From the NCBI GenBank assembly GCA_016281815.1, contig JAEEJK010000095.1, positions 1 to 64,000 of the forward strand: a DNA stretch of 64,000 bases. The letters run 5' to 3'. Position numbers and translations under genes: made by a program. The notes beneath the pieces were generated by a model that saw only the letters and a program-made list of their open reading frames with translations, was not told the origin of the DNA and did no database searches. Within the stretch, counting starts at the first letter, position 1, and each line of letters starts with the position of its first letter. Origin of the DNA: Prevotella sp. GTDB taxonomy: Bacteria; Bacteroidota; Bacteroidia; Bacteroidales; Bacteroidaceae. Below are positions 19,226 through 28,378 of the stretch, piece by piece.

Positions 19226-19335
19226 AAATGAGGTAATTATTCAATTAAAGATATTTTTTTGATTTGTTTTAGTAGATTAGTTTTTAAGTAGTTTGTTTTT
19301 TGAAAATCGGTTGTCGTGAGACATCCGATTTTTTT
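19226..19335 (+). ncRNA. Candidate small RNA between groL and rhaB
   Basis: A consensus promoter (19188-19219) is followed by about 75 bases of AT-rich sequence without a reading frame. An intrinsic terminator then follows: an 11-base stem (aatcggttgtc / gacatccgatt, one mismatch), a GTGA loop and a T-run at 19303-19335. The predicted transcript is about 110 bases. No known RNA family could be named. Alternatively the hairpin could be a leader attenuator for the rhamnose operon, but that gene starts about 300 bases further on behind another promoter-like element. Confidence 0.5.
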
Positions 19336-19634
19336 GTGTCATTTCTTCTTTCCTGTATCGTAATTCTAAACAGCAGCGGCATTGCCGCAGCATACCGAAC
19401 ACCATGACGAGCATCCTTTGTTATCTATAACTCTTGTTCTCTATAACTGTGTTACTGTGTGTCAGTACTACTGTATCGACAAAAGGCGGGGTGTTAGCCG
19501 ATGCAAACATCGTAACCGTAATTCAGTGTTGGTTTTTCTTCTGTTGCAAAACTTTTAGGAGTAAAATCAAATAATTGGGTTGGCATAGAGGAAAAATGGG
19601 TATTTTTGCACACAAATGGAAAATACATTGAATC
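19336..19634. other. Intergenic region upstream of rhaB
   Basis: No gene is seen. The sequence includes a small hairpin (gcggcattgccgc, about 19377), two copies of CTATAACT (about 19424 and 19440) and the promoter-like element described for rhaB. AraC-type operator half-sites could lie here but cannot be recognised by eye. Confidence 0.6.
19580..19608 (+). promoter_or_regulatory. Likely promoter of the rhaB operon
   Basis: TTGG at 19580-19583 and TATTTTTG at 19601-19608 have a 17-base spacer. The -7 element fits well; the -33 element is weak, which would be consistent with an activator-dependent promoter. The ATG at 19635 follows after about 20 transcribed bases. Confidence 0.45.
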
Positions 19635-21116
19635 ATGGAAAATCAACAGTTCTTTTTTGCCGTTGACCTGGGAGCCACCAGCGGCCGAACAATTGTAGGT
19701 TCACTTGAGAGCGGAAAAATCTCATTGGAGGAGATTACCCGTTTCGACAACAACCTCATCCAGACCGGTGGGCATTTCTACTGGGATGTCTATGCGTTAT
19801 ATAATGAAATCATCAAGGGACTGAAAATAGTTGCCCAGCGGGAGATTCCCATCACCTCCATCGGCATTGACACATGGGGCGTGGACTTCGTCTGCATCGG
19901 CGATGACGATGCCATTCTTCGCAACCCGCTTTCCTATCGCGACCCTCATACTTTCGGTAAGATGGAAGCCTATTTTGAGAAATGCGTGGACAGGAAGAAG
20001 GTCTATGACATTACCGGCATCCAGTTCATGAATTTCAACTCATTGTTCCAACTCTATGCGATGAGGGAGAACGGTGACACTGCATTGAGAAACGCCCAAA
20101 AAATACTGTTCGTCCCTGACTGCCTGAGTTATATGCTCACTGGCAAGCAGGTCTGTGAGTACACCATCGCGTCGACCTCACAGTTGCTCGACCCCCGTAC
20201 AAAAGATCTCGACCATGATTTGTTGACCAGCGTGGGACTTTCCCGTGACATTTTCGGTGAGATGGTTGCCCCATCCACTGTCATCGGAACCATCACTGAG
20301 GAAGTGCAGGCGATGACCGGTCTGGGAGCCATTCCTGTCGTTGCCGTGGCAGGGCATGACACCGCCAGCGCTGTGGCAGCCGTACCCGCCCGCGACGAGC
20401 ATTTTGCCTATCTCAGCAGCGGCACCTGGAGCCTGATGGGAATAGAAGCGGGAGATGCCATCATCAACGAGCGCAGTTTTGACCTCAATTTCACCAATGA
20501 AGGTGGGGTAGAGGGCACTACACGTTTCTTGAAGAATATCTGTGGCATGTGGCTGTATGAGCGCTGCCGCAAGGAATGGACCGACGCCCCCAAGTCACAC
20601 CGTGAACTTCAGGCAGAGGCCATGAAGGTCACCCCCTTCCAAAGCCTGATCAACCCCGATGACCAGGTCTTTGCCAACCCCGCTTCCATGGTGGAAGCCA
20701 TTCAGGGTTACTGCAAGGCCACTGGACAGCATGTGCCAGAGGGATATGCTGAGATTTGCCGTTGTATTTTCGACAGTCTGGCACTGCGCTACAGGCAGGT
20801 GTTCAAATGGCTGAAAGAATTCGCCTCGTTCCCCATCGATACGCTTCACATCATCGGCGGTGGTTCCCTCAACGAATATCTTGACCAATTCACGGCCAAC
20901 TCCACCGGTGTCGAGGTGCTTGCCGGTCCTCAGGAAGGTACTGCCATCGGAAACATCATGTTGCAGGCCAAGGCTTGTGGTATCGTGAAGGACATCTGGG
21001 AGATGCGCAGAATCATCGCTGACAGCATCGAGATGAAGCGCTTTGTTCCCCAGGAGAAAGAGATGTGGGAAGAAGCCTACCAGCGTTATTTGGAAGTGAC
21101 AGGACAAAAAGATTAA
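19635..21116 (+). CDS. rhaB: L-rhamnulokinase
   Basis: The enzyme phosphorylates L-rhamnulose at O-1 with ATP, the second step of rhamnose catabolism. It is a FGGY-type sugar kinase of 493 residues, with the N-terminal phosphate loop AVDLGATSGRTIVG, GIDTWGVDFVCIG, FVPDCLSYMLTG, the second-domain motif VAGHDTASAVAA, YLSSGTWSLMG and the adenosine motif IIGGGSLNEYLDQFTA. Length and motifs fit RhaB rather than xylulo- or glycerol kinases. It is the first gene of a kinase-isomerase-permease operon that also matches the aldolase encoded opposite. Confidence 0.95.
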   Translation: MENQQFFFAVDLGATSGRTIVGSLESGKISLEEITRFDNNLIQTGGHFYWDVYALYNEIIKGLKIVAQREIPITSIGIDTWGVDFVCIGDDDAILRNPLSYRDPHTFGKMEAYFEKCVDRKKVYDITGIQFMNFNSLFQLYAMRENGDTALRNAQKILFVPDCLSYMLTGKQVCEYTIASTSQLLDPRTKDLDHDLLTSVGLSRDIFGEMVAPSTVIGTITEEVQAMTGLGAIPVVAVAGHDTASAVAAVPARDEHFAYLSSGTWSLMGIEAGDAIINERSFDLNFTNEGGVEGTTRFLKNICGMWLYERCRKEWTDAPKSHRELQAEAMKVTPFQSLINPDDQVFANPASMVEAIQGYCKATGQHVPEGYAEICRCIFDSLALRYRQVFKWLKEFASFPIDTLHIIGGGSLNEYLDQFTANSTGVEVLAGPQEGTAIGNIMLQAKACGIVKDIWEMRRIIADSIEMKRFVPQEKEMWEEAYQRYLEVTGQKD

Positions 21117-21148
21117 TCATAACATCAATAACTAAAAACAAAAAGCAA

Positions 21149-22399
21149 ATGAAATCAGAACTGATCGAGAAGGCTTATGAAGTAGCCAAAGAACGTTATG
21201 CCGCCATCGGAGTGAATACCGACAAGGTGATTGAAGAGTTGGAGAAACAGCAAATCTCCCTGCATTGCTGGCAGTCGGACGACGTAGTAGGATTTGAGCG
21301 CAATGAGGCCCTTTCCGGCGGCATCCAGACCACCGGCAACTATCCTGGCCGTGCCCGCACGATTGACGAGGTGCGCCAAGACATCGAATTTGTCAAGACC
21401 CTTCTTGCAGGCAACCACCGTCTCAACCTCCATGAGATCTACGGAGACTTCGGTGGCCAGTTTGTCGACCGTGACCAGGTAGAGGTCAAGCATTTCCAGA
21501 GTTGGATGGACTGGGCCAAGGAGAACAAGATGATGCTGGACTTCAACTCCACCTCTTTCTCCCATCCGAAGAGCGGTGACCTCACCCTCTCCAATCCCGA
21601 CAAGAGCATCCGTGACTTCTGGATAGAGCACACCAAGCGCTGCCGCCGCATTGCTGATGCCATGGGTAAGGCCCAGGGCGACCCCTGCATCATGAACATC
21701 TGGGTTCACGACGGTTCGAAAGACATGCCAGTGCAGAGAAAGAAATACCGTGAGATTCTCGCCGCCTCTCTTGATGAAATCATGGAGGAGAAACTCGACG
21801 GCGTGAAGAACTGCTTCGAAGCCAAACTTTTCGGTATCGGTCTGGAGAGTTACACCGTTGGCTCCCATGATTTCTACACCGCATACTGCGCCACCCGCAA
21901 GCAGATGTATACTATTGATACCGGTCACTATGAGCAGACTGAGAATGTGAGCGATTTCGTCTCCACTCTTCTCATGTATGTTCCCGAATTGATGTTGCAT
22001 GTGAGCCGTCCGGTGCGCTGGGACTCAGACCATGTGACCATCATGAACGACCAGACCCTCGATCTGTTCAAGGAACTGGTTCGCTCCAACGGCCTTCACC
22101 GTGCCCATGTCGGCCTCGACTATTTCGATGCCAGCATCAACCGTATCGGTGCTTACATTGTTGGTGCGCGTGCCACCCAGAAGTGCATCCTTCAGGCACT
22201 CCTCGAGCCGGTAGCCCGTCTCCGTGAGTTGGAGGACAACGGTCAATACTTTGAGCGTCTTGCCCTGATGGAGGAAGTCAAGTCGATGCCGTTTGGCGCT
22301 GTGTACGACTATTTCAATCTCAAGAACAATGTTCCTGTGGGCGAAGAGTTCATCCCCGCCGTCCAGCAGTATGAGAAGGATGTCACCTCGAAACGATAA
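21149..22399 (+). CDS. rhaA: L-rhamnose isomerase
   Basis: The enzyme converts L-rhamnose to L-rhamnulose, a metal-dependent TIM-barrel reaction and the first catabolic step. The 416-residue product aligns throughout with E. coli RhaA by eye: SLHCWQSDDVVGFE, GGIQTTGNYPGRART, HRLNLHEIYGD, LDFNSTSFSHPKS, IMNIWVHDGSKD, KLFGIGLESYTVGSHDF, LHVSRPVRWDSDHV and HVGLDYFDASINRIGAYIVG. These include the His, Asp and Glu metal-site segments. The ATG at 21149 matches the family start; the longer frame overlaps rhaB. It lies 32 bases after rhaB. Confidence 0.96.
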   Translation: MKSELIEKAYEVAKERYAAIGVNTDKVIEELEKQQISLHCWQSDDVVGFERNEALSGGIQTTGNYPGRARTIDEVRQDIEFVKTLLAGNHRLNLHEIYGDFGGQFVDRDQVEVKHFQSWMDWAKENKMMLDFNSTSFSHPKSGDLTLSNPDKSIRDFWIEHTKRCRRIADAMGKAQGDPCIMNIWVHDGSKDMPVQRKKYREILAASLDEIMEEKLDGVKNCFEAKLFGIGLESYTVGSHDFYTAYCATRKQMYTIDTGHYEQTENVSDFVSTLLMYVPELMLHVSRPVRWDSDHVTIMNDQTLDLFKELVRSNGLHRAHVGLDYFDASINRIGAYIVGARATQKCILQALLEPVARLRELEDNGQYFERLALMEEVKSMPFGAVYDYFNLKNNVPVGEEFIPAVQQYEKDVTSKR

Positions 22400-22419
22400 C
22401 CCCGAAATCCCTATTCATT

Positions 22420-23769
22420 ATGTCAAACAGTAAAGGAAGTCTGCGGAGCACGATTGCTGTGTCGCTCACCAATTACCTGGATGCCGGAGCCATCGTGGCA
22501 GGTGCCAGCGGACTCACGTTATGGAAGAATTACCTTGGACTGTCTGAGGTGCATTTAGGTTGGCTCAACTTCATCAGTGCCAACTGCTTGGGAGCAGCCA
22601 TCGGAGCCATCATCGGAGGTTTCCTGGCCGATAAGTACGGACGTAAGTTCATTTACACCTACAACCTCCTTGTCTACATGCTGGGTGTGGCACTCATCAT
22701 CTGCAGTGTCAATTTCCCCATGTTGTTGTGTGGATTCCTCATCACAGGTATTTCTGTAGGCATCGGCGTGCCCGCTTCCTGGACCTATATCTCTGAGAGT
22801 TCTGAGGTCAACAACCGTGGGCGCAACATCTGCATCTCACAGATGTCATGGGGTGTCGGTCCCATGGTCATCCTGCTTCTCGGTATGCTGTTCGCCCCCG
22901 GTGGTTATCTCTTCGGATGGGTGGAGGGAGTTGCCCGTGTTGTCGGTGGTGATGCGCTGACTCAGGAAGCCGTCAATGTGTTCAGTTCGCGCATCGTGTT
23001 CCTCTCTCTCTTTATTGTGGCATTCATTGCATGGAACTTGCAGCGCAAACTTGATGAGAGCAGCGAGTGGAAGGCAGCCAAGGCTGCCGCCAAGGCCAAA
23101 GGCGAGGACACAGGGCTTATGCATGCCATCAGCGTGCTGTTCTCCAACAAGATTGCCGTCCGCACCGTCATCTTCCTCGCCACCATTTATCTCACATGGA
23201 ACTTGGTGGCCTCGGTGATGGGATTCTTCCAGCCCCATATCTATGAGACAGCAGGAGGTGTGAGCAATGAGCAAGCCAACTGGATGAACTGCATCCAATG
23301 GGCCATTATCGTCGGTGTGACCTTCATTGTCTCCAAGATGATTGACAAGACCAGTCACAAGGCCATCTACACCTTTGGATTGGTGGTAGCCATCTGCGCA
23401 TGGCTTGTCATCGTGACCATCGGCGTCAATGGTAAGGCCGGTCTGTGGTTGTTCGCCATCCTTTGGGGTGTCCAGGGCGGCACATCGCCCCAGATTTTCT
23501 ATGCCCTGTGGGGAACCGAACTGTTCCCAGCCAAATTCCGCGCAGGTGCCCAGGGTCTGATGTTCTTCATCGTCCGTGGTCTGTCTGCCGTATGGGGACT
23601 TATCTTTACCTACATTTACGGAGAGAACGGCGAAGGCTTCACCATCGCAGCCTATTGCATGATCGTGTTGTTGCTCATCTCCCTTGTCGTAGGTTTCATC
23701 GGATGCCCCAACACCCGCGGACGTACTCTCGACAGTATCGCCAAGGAACGGTATGGAGAGGTGTACTAA
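22420..23769 (+). CDS. MFS sugar transporter, probable L-rhamnose permease
   Basis: A 449-residue inner-membrane protein of the major facilitator superfamily with about 12 hydrophobic helices. The conserved loop between helices 2 and 3 is GGFLADKYGRKFIY. The sugar-porter-like motif in the N-terminal half is PASWTYISESSEVNNRGR, and the C-terminal half has ELFPAKFRAGAQG. Rhamnose as the substrate is inferred from its position 20 bases after rhaA and from the terminator that closes the operon. It differs from the E. coli RhaT family, which is not MFS. Confidence 0.85.
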   Translation: MSNSKGSLRSTIAVSLTNYLDAGAIVAGASGLTLWKNYLGLSEVHLGWLNFISANCLGAAIGAIIGGFLADKYGRKFIYTYNLLVYMLGVALIICSVNFPMLLCGFLITGISVGIGVPASWTYISESSEVNNRGRNICISQMSWGVGPMVILLLGMLFAPGGYLFGWVEGVARVVGGDALTQEAVNVFSSRIVFLSLFIVAFIAWNLQRKLDESSEWKAAKAAAKAKGEDTGLMHAISVLFSNKIAVRTVIFLATIYLTWNLVASVMGFFQPHIYETAGGVSNEQANWMNCIQWAIIVGVTFIVSKMIDKTSHKAIYTFGLVVAICAWLVIVTIGVNGKAGLWLFAILWGVQGGTSPQIFYALWGTELFPAKFRAGAQGLMFFIVRGLSAVWGLIFTYIYGENGEGFTIAAYCMIVLLLISLVVGFIGCPNTRGRTLDSIAKERYGEVY

Positions 23770-23807
23770 CCACTGCACAGAATACTGATATTCAACATTG
23801 TTTATGG

Positions 23808-23842
23808 CAAAGCAGTCCGTCTGGTTCAGACGGACTGCTTTG
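23808..23842. terminator. Terminator between convergent rhamnose operons
   Basis: A perfect 16-base inverted repeat (caaagcagtccgtctg / cagacggactgctttg) with a three-base loop lies between the permease and aldolase stop codons and probably serves both strands. Confidence 0.82.
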
Positions 23843-23883
23843 TTTGCGGTTGACACAAAGGATGAAGAGAAAAAGTGTATGAT

Positions 23884-24693
23884 TTATTTCGGCAGGTTGA
23901 ATGCCACGGACATCTCTTTCATCTGCTCCTGGGTCATGCCATCAGGAATGAAGCCCATGCAGCGGGCGTTGATGTATATCTTGGCGCTTTTCGACAGCAC
24001 ATCAATCTGGTCGAAGGCATCCATCACATCCAGACCTTGGGCGAAGACACCATGCTTTTCCCACAGCACCACATCATAGTCATCCAGTTCTTTCAGGGTA
24101 GCATCAGCCAGTTCCACACTGCCCGGCAGAGTATAAGGAATAATACCAAGACCCAGCGGACAGAAAGCCTTTGTCTCGGGAATCATGCTCCAGAGGATGT
24201 TGGTCAGCACATCTTTCTTCAAGAATTCCTTGTTATGGCTCATGGCCACCAGTTCTATGGGATGGGTGTGGACGGTGGCGGTGTAAGCCGAACCCTTCTC
24301 TATGAGATGATTGTGCACGGTGAGGTGTGAGGGCAGTTCACTGGTAGGCTGCACCAACTCATCAGCGATAATCACATAACTGGCGCAGTCGTCAAGGATG
24401 CGGATCACACTGCCGTTGCTCATGGGCCAGCGAGCGAGGTCGCGCATTCTCTTTCCCGTTCCCTTGCAATAGAAATAGCATCCTTTCAGGTAGGGCAGTG
24501 TCACCCCGATTTGCTTTACTTCGCTGATGGCCGGCAGTGCCCGTAACTCATCGTCCACATACTGGGTGATGTTCACGGTGATGTTGCCTCCGTTGCGCTC
24601 AGCCCATCCGTTTTGCCACAGATACCCAGCCACTTCAGCAATTTTCTCAATCTCTGCACGCAGTTCAGCGCGATTTTCCAAAATACTCTTCAT
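23884..24693 (-). CDS. rhaD: Rhamnulose-1-phosphate aldolase
   Basis: A class II, zinc-dependent aldolase that splits L-rhamnulose 1-phosphate into dihydroxyacetone phosphate and L-lactaldehyde. The 269-residue product has the start MKSILENRAELRAEIEKIAE, the phosphate-binding region WQNGWAERNGGNITV, CKGTGKRMRDLA, the glutamate/histidine segment LPSHLTVHNHLIEKG with TATVHTHPIELVAMS (His pair), and LWEKHGVFAQG with the third histidine. The start at 24693 matches family members; longer readings run into the regulator gene. It lies 38 bases downstream of the AraC-type regulator on the same strand. Confidence 0.94.
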   Translation of the reverse strand: MKSILENRAELRAEIEKIAEVAGYLWQNGWAERNGGNITVNITQYVDDELRALPAISEVKQIGVTLPYLKGCYFYCKGTGKRMRDLARWPMSNGSVIRILDDCASYVIIADELVQPTSELPSHLTVHNHLIEKGSAYTATVHTHPIELVAMSHNKEFLKKDVLTNILWSMIPETKAFCPLGLGIIPYTLPGSVELADATLKELDDYDVVLWEKHGVFAQGLDVMDAFDQIDVLSKSAKIYINARCMGFIPDGMTQEQMKEMSVAFNLPK

Positions 24694-24731
24694 AGTTTTC
24701 AAATAGTTTTTATGATTTTTTGATATGTGGT

Positions 24732-25625
24732 TCATTCATCCTTTTTTCCCGCCGTTCCCTGTTTTCTGAAATCGCTCGGTTTCATGCCTGTTTTCAGACG
24801 GAAGCGAGAAGAGAAATAGTCTGGCGAGTCGAAATTGAGCCTGTAGGCGATTTCCTTGACGCTCATCTTGGTGGTGGAAAGAAGTTCCTTGGCCCGTTGC
24901 AATCGCAAGTCCTGTTGGTAAAGAGCAGGTGAGAGACCAGTATACAGTTTGAACAGTTTGCGGAAATTGGAATAACTGACCCCCAGGGAGTCCGCCAGTT
25001 GCTGAATGGTGAGGTCGCTTTCCAATGACTCGCGGATGCGGATGCGGGCTTTGCTCACCATTTCCGCATGGCCCTGGTTCTTGTTGAGTTCTATGTTGCG
25101 TTCCAGGGCATACATGGTCCCTATGAGATGGTTGACAATGCCCGCCAGCATCTGCTGGAAGTGAGCAGCCTCCTCAAAGGCCGCTTTCATGGCCGCCTTG
25201 TAGAGTTCGATGATCTCTGAAGAATAGCCTACATGATAGATGGGTTTGGAAGGGTGGAGGAATCCGTTGTTGATCCTGTCATCCATATTGCGTCCCTTGA
25301 AACCTATCCAGTAACTTTTCCAGTGAGAATCAGGCAGAGGTCCGTAACTATGCCATTCCCCGGGGAACAGGAGGAAGATGTCGCCAGCCTTGATAGATAC
25401 CTTATCTATGTGTGATGACTGGAAGAACCCTTCTCCCTCCATCAAATAAAGCATCTGATATTCATTCAGCACACGTCCTCTGTCCATGTCAAAATAATAG
25501 CCATCAGCATGCCCTTTGGTAGGGTAGGGCTCGCCTGCCTCTACGGCATCATAGCCCACTGTGCTGACGGTGAGGCCCCATAATGCGTCATGTTCATTGG
25601 CCACCAAATATTTGCTGTCTTGCAT
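24732..25625 (-). CDS. AraC-family regulator, probable rhamnose-responsive activator
   Basis: The 297-residue product has an N-terminal cupin-type sensor domain (YYFDMDRGRVLNEYQMLYLM then GDIFLLFPGEWHSYGP) and a C-terminal AraC double helix-turn-helix. The latter is visible as LTIQQLADSLGVSYSNFRK, FKLYTGLSPALYQQ, then MSVKEIAYRLNFDSPDYFS and RFRLKTGMKPSDFRK. The start is placed at 25625 (MQDSKYLV), downstream of the promoter. Control of the rhamnose genes is inferred from position only: it is cotranscribed with rhaD and faces the kinase operon. Confidence 0.88.
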   Translation of the reverse strand: MQDSKYLVANEHDALWGLTVSTVGYDAVEAGEPYPTKGHADGYYFDMDRGRVLNEYQMLYLMEGEGFFQSSHIDKVSIKAGDIFLLFPGEWHSYGPLPDSHWKSYWIGFKGRNMDDRINNGFLHPSKPIYHVGYSSEIIELYKAAMKAAFEEAAHFQQMLAGIVNHLIGTMYALERNIELNKNQGHAEMVSKARIRIRESLESDLTIQQLADSLGVSYSNFRKLFKLYTGLSPALYQQDLRLQRAKELLSTTKMSVKEIAYRLNFDSPDYFSSRFRLKTGMKPSDFRKQGTAGKKDE

Positions 25626-25679
25626 GGTTGAAAGAATAGATGAGTGACAATTTAGCAAATGTGTTACGCTTTATCTTTG

Positions 25680-25711
25680 CAAAAATAGCAAAAGTAAAGG
25701 TAAAAATCAAA
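25680..25711 (-). promoter_or_regulatory. Promoter of the regulator-rhaD operon
   Basis: On the minus strand, TTTG (25708-25711) and TATTTTTG (25680-25687) are separated by 20 bases. The leader before the ATG at 25625 is about 45-50 bases. Confidence 0.58.
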
Positions 25712-25756
25712 AATATATTCCTTTTTTTTGTTGTTCTGCAAAAAACGGAAGATAAG

Positions 25757-25788
25757 TTTGACCGAACGGCTAGTTTTTCGTAACTTTA
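25757..25788 (+). promoter_or_regulatory. Promoter of the small membrane protein operon
   Basis: TTTG at 25757-25760 and TAACTTTA at 25781-25788 are separated by 20 bases; the last base of the -7 element differs from consensus. Confidence 0.52.
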
Positions 25789-25818
25789 CACCCCCAAAAG
25801 AGATTTCGAGATATTGTC

Positions 25819-26049
25819 ATGGATAAGAAAACTATTTTGCACATCATTTTCCTGTTGTTGCTCTCCTCTGCGTTGGTTTATCTCACAGGATCATTTTTCA
25901 TGGCACTTGGCATCATGATGCTATTGCTGCTCATCGATTCTTTTTTACGCAAATACGACAACAAGCGCCGTAGGGAGTGGGAAGAACAGCAACAAGCCGA
26001 GGACAATCATCTGGAAAACGACAAGGATGAAGACCAACACCCCATCTGA
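25819..26049 (+). CDS. Small membrane protein, unknown function
   Basis: A 76-residue protein with two closely spaced hydrophobic helices (IIFLLLLSSALVYLTGSFF and ALGIMMLLLLIDSFL) and a highly charged cytoplasmic tail rich in Arg, Glu, Gln and Asp. No family was recognised. It has its own promoter and lies 24 bases upstream of the kinase-RapZ fusion gene, so it may be cotranscribed with that salvage pair. It is accepted as real because of the promoter, the clear membrane-plus-tail design and the close spacing. Confidence 0.65.
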   Translation: MDKKTILHIIFLLLLSSALVYLTGSFFMALGIMMLLLLIDSFLRKYDNKRRREWEEQQQAEDNHLENDKDEDQHPI

Positions 26050-26073
26050 TACAGTTCAACTAACAAGACAATC

Positions 26074-27609
26074 ATGCAACTGCTGCAACAATTATATACG
26101 TCCCATTTCGGAAAGGCACCCTTCAGCGTAGAGGCTTTGGCAGGAGCCGGGAGCAACCGTGCTTACTACCGGATGGGAGATGAGGAAGGCAAGACTGTCA
26201 TCGGTGTTGTAGGTACCAGCCGTGACGAGGATGATGCCTTCATCTACCTCTCCCAACATTTCCGGAAACGCCAGTTGCCTGTGCCCGAAGTCTTCGCTGT
26301 CAGTGACGACCGAATGAGGTATCTGCAAGAAGACTTAGGCAAACAGTCACTCTTTGACGTCCTGAAAGATGCAAGAGAGGCAGGAGGCCGCTACAATCTG
26401 AAGGAGCAGGCTTTGTTGGTGGAAACCATTAAGTTGCTCCCCAATTTCCAGATACGTGGCGCACGGGGACTGGACTGGAGCCATTGCTATCCACAGCCTG
26501 AATTCAATGAGGAGAATGTGCTGTTCGACCTCAACTATTTCAAGTATTGCTTCCTCAAGCCAACCGACCTCGACTTCCACGAATTGAAATTGGAGGCTAA
26601 TTTTAGGCTGATGGCCAAGGACTTGCTGGCAGAACCCACCGACAGTTTCATGTACCGAGACTTCCAGGCCCGCAATGTGATGCTAGATGCGAATGGCAAG
26701 CCGTCGTTCATTGACTTTCAGGGCGGGCGCAAGGGACCATATTATTATGACTTGGCCTCTTTCCTCTGGCAGGCTTCCGCGCGATACCCTGACAAGTTGC
26801 GGAGAATGCTGATCTATGAATACTACTATTCACTCAAGCAGTTTACTGAAGTTCCCTCCAAGCGTCACTTTGTGGAGCGGTTGTCGCTTTTTGTGCTCTT
26901 CCGCACCTTGCAGGTATTGGGCGCATACGGATACAGAGGGTACTTTGAGCGCAAGAAGCATTTCATAGACTCCATACCCCCCGCCATCAATAATCTCCGG
27001 CGTATCCTCGAGACAGAGAATTTCCATTATCCCTATCTGATGGATGTATTGCGTCGGCTCACCCTTCTGCCACAGTTTGAGGTGAAGGATGAAGAGCCAC
27101 GTCAGCGGACCGACGGATACCGTACTACAGACAGCAATGTCTATCAGGCTCATACCAACGACGGTCCCGCCACTTTCTCCAAATATGACGGAAAGGGTCC
27201 TTTGGTGGTGAGAGTCTTCAGTTTTTCCTACAGGAAAGGCATCCCGGAGGATGAGTCCGGCAACGGAGGCGGCTATGTGTTCGATTGCCGAAGCACGCAC
27301 AACCCAGGACGTTATGAGCCCTACAAGCAACTGACCGGCCTTGACGAACCTGTGATTCGCTTTTTGGAAGACGACGGAGAGATTGTCACTTTCCTCGAGC
27401 ATATCTACCAACTGGCCGATGCCCATGTCGCCCGTTATCTGCAGCGTGGATTCACCAGTCTCATGTTCTCGTTCGGTTGCACGGGTGGTCAGCACAGGAG
27501 TGTCTATTCTGCCCAGCATCTCGCTGAGCACATCAACAGGAAATACGGCATAGAGGTGAGAATATGCCATCGTGAACAAGGTATCAACCAAATATTGCCC
27601 GCAAGATGA
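26074..27609 (+). CDS. APH-like sugar kinase fused to a RapZ C-terminal domain
   Basis: A two-domain protein of 511 residues. Residues about 1-330 form an aminoglycoside-phosphotransferase-type kinase. The catalytic loop is MYRDFQARNVMLDANG, with Asp and Asn in place, and the metal site is FIDFQGGRKGPYYYDLASFL. This is the pattern of AmgK, the anomeric MurNAc/GlcNAc kinase. Residues about 370-511 match the C-terminal domain of RapZ: RVFSFSYRKGIPEDESGNGG, FDCRSTHNPGRYEPYKQLTG, then SFGCTGGQHRSVYSAQHLAE. In E. coli that domain binds glucosamine-6-phosphate. The next gene overlaps by four bases and encodes a MurU-like nucleotidyltransferase. I infer amino-sugar salvage with a built-in sensor. 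The RapZ ATPase domain is absent. Confidence 0.82.
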   Translation: MQLLQQLYTSHFGKAPFSVEALAGAGSNRAYYRMGDEEGKTVIGVVGTSRDEDDAFIYLSQHFRKRQLPVPEVFAVSDDRMRYLQEDLGKQSLFDVLKDAREAGGRYNLKEQALLVETIKLLPNFQIRGARGLDWSHCYPQPEFNEENVLFDLNYFKYCFLKPTDLDFHELKLEANFRLMAKDLLAEPTDSFMYRDFQARNVMLDANGKPSFIDFQGGRKGPYYYDLASFLWQASARYPDKLRRMLIYEYYYSLKQFTEVPSKRHFVERLSLFVLFRTLQVLGAYGYRGYFERKKHFIDSIPPAINNLRRILETENFHYPYLMDVLRRLTLLPQFEVKDEEPRQRTDGYRTTDSNVYQAHTNDGPATFSKYDGKGPLVVRVFSFSYRKGIPEDESGNGGGYVFDCRSTHNPGRYEPYKQLTGLDEPVIRFLEDDGEIVTFLEHIYQLADAHVARYLQRGFTSLMFSFGCTGGQHRSVYSAQHLAEHINRKYGIEVRICHREQGINQILPAR

Positions 27610-28337
27610 GACAGGCCATGATATTTGCAGCAGGATTGGGTACGCGGCTCAAGCCCATCACCGACCACATGCCGAAAGCATTGGTCAGGGTGGGGGAGAA
27701 ACCGCTTCTCGACCATGTGCTCGACAAGATGCAAGATGCCGGATTTGAACGCATTGTCATCAATATCCATCATTTTGCCGATCAGATTGTGGATTATGTG
27801 CAGTCACATCCGCGTGGCGGCATGGAGATCTTGTTCTCAGACGAGCGGGAAGCCCTGTTGGAAACCGGCGGAGGCTTGCGCAAGGCCGCTTCCTTGTTCT
27901 CCCCCGACAGTCATGTGCTGATTCACAATGTGGACATCCTGAGCAATGTCGATATCGGTCAACTCTACGACCTGTCGACGGAAGCAGATGCCACGCTGCT
28001 GGTCAGCGAGCGCCAGACAAACCGATATTTGCTTTTCGACGACCACATGCAGATGAAAGGCTGGACCCATACAGGGACAGGCGAGGTGCGCTCACCCTAT
28101 CCCGATTTGGATCCGCAGAAATACACAAGACTGGCTTTTTCGGGCATTCATGTCATATCCCCGGCATTGCTGCAGATGATGCAGGGATGGCCAGAGAGAT
28201 TCAGCATCATCGACTTCTATCTGTCACAATGTGACAAGATTCGTATTATGGGGTATCTGAAAAAAGACCTGCGGCTCATGGACGTCGGCAAGTTGGAAAC
28301 CCTGGAGGACGCCAATCAGTTCATCACCCAATTATAG
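27606..28337 (+). CDS. Sugar-1-phosphate nucleotidyltransferase, MurU-like
   Basis: A 243-residue nucleotidyltransferase of the GT-A fold. The nucleotide-binding start is [20 protein letters not shown] with [20 protein letters not shown]. The metal-binding NVDILSNVD motif follows, then a substrate region with [15 protein letters not shown] and FSIIDFYLS, and [13 protein letters not shown] at the end. Length and motifs fit MurU (MurNAc-1-phosphate uridylyltransferase) and related short glucose-1-phosphate or mannose-1-phosphate enzymes. The MurU reading rests on overlap by four bases with the AmgK-like kinase gene, since AmgK and MurU act in sequence in cell-wall recycling. Confidence 0.8.
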   Translation: MRQAMIFAAGLGTRLKPITDHMPKALVRVGEKPLLDHVLDKMQDAGFERIVINIHHFADQIVDYVQSHPRGGMEILFSDEREALLETGGGLRKAASLFSPDSHVLIHNVDILSNVDIGQLYDLSTEADATLLVSERQTNRYLLFDDHMQMKGWTHTGTGEVRSPYPDLDPQKYTRLAFSGIHVISPALLQMMQGWPERFSIIDFYLSQCDKIRIMGYLKKDLRLMDVGKLETLEDANQFITQL

Positions 28338-28378
28338 GAACGACATACTCATTATTTGACGAAATAAACATATATCAT

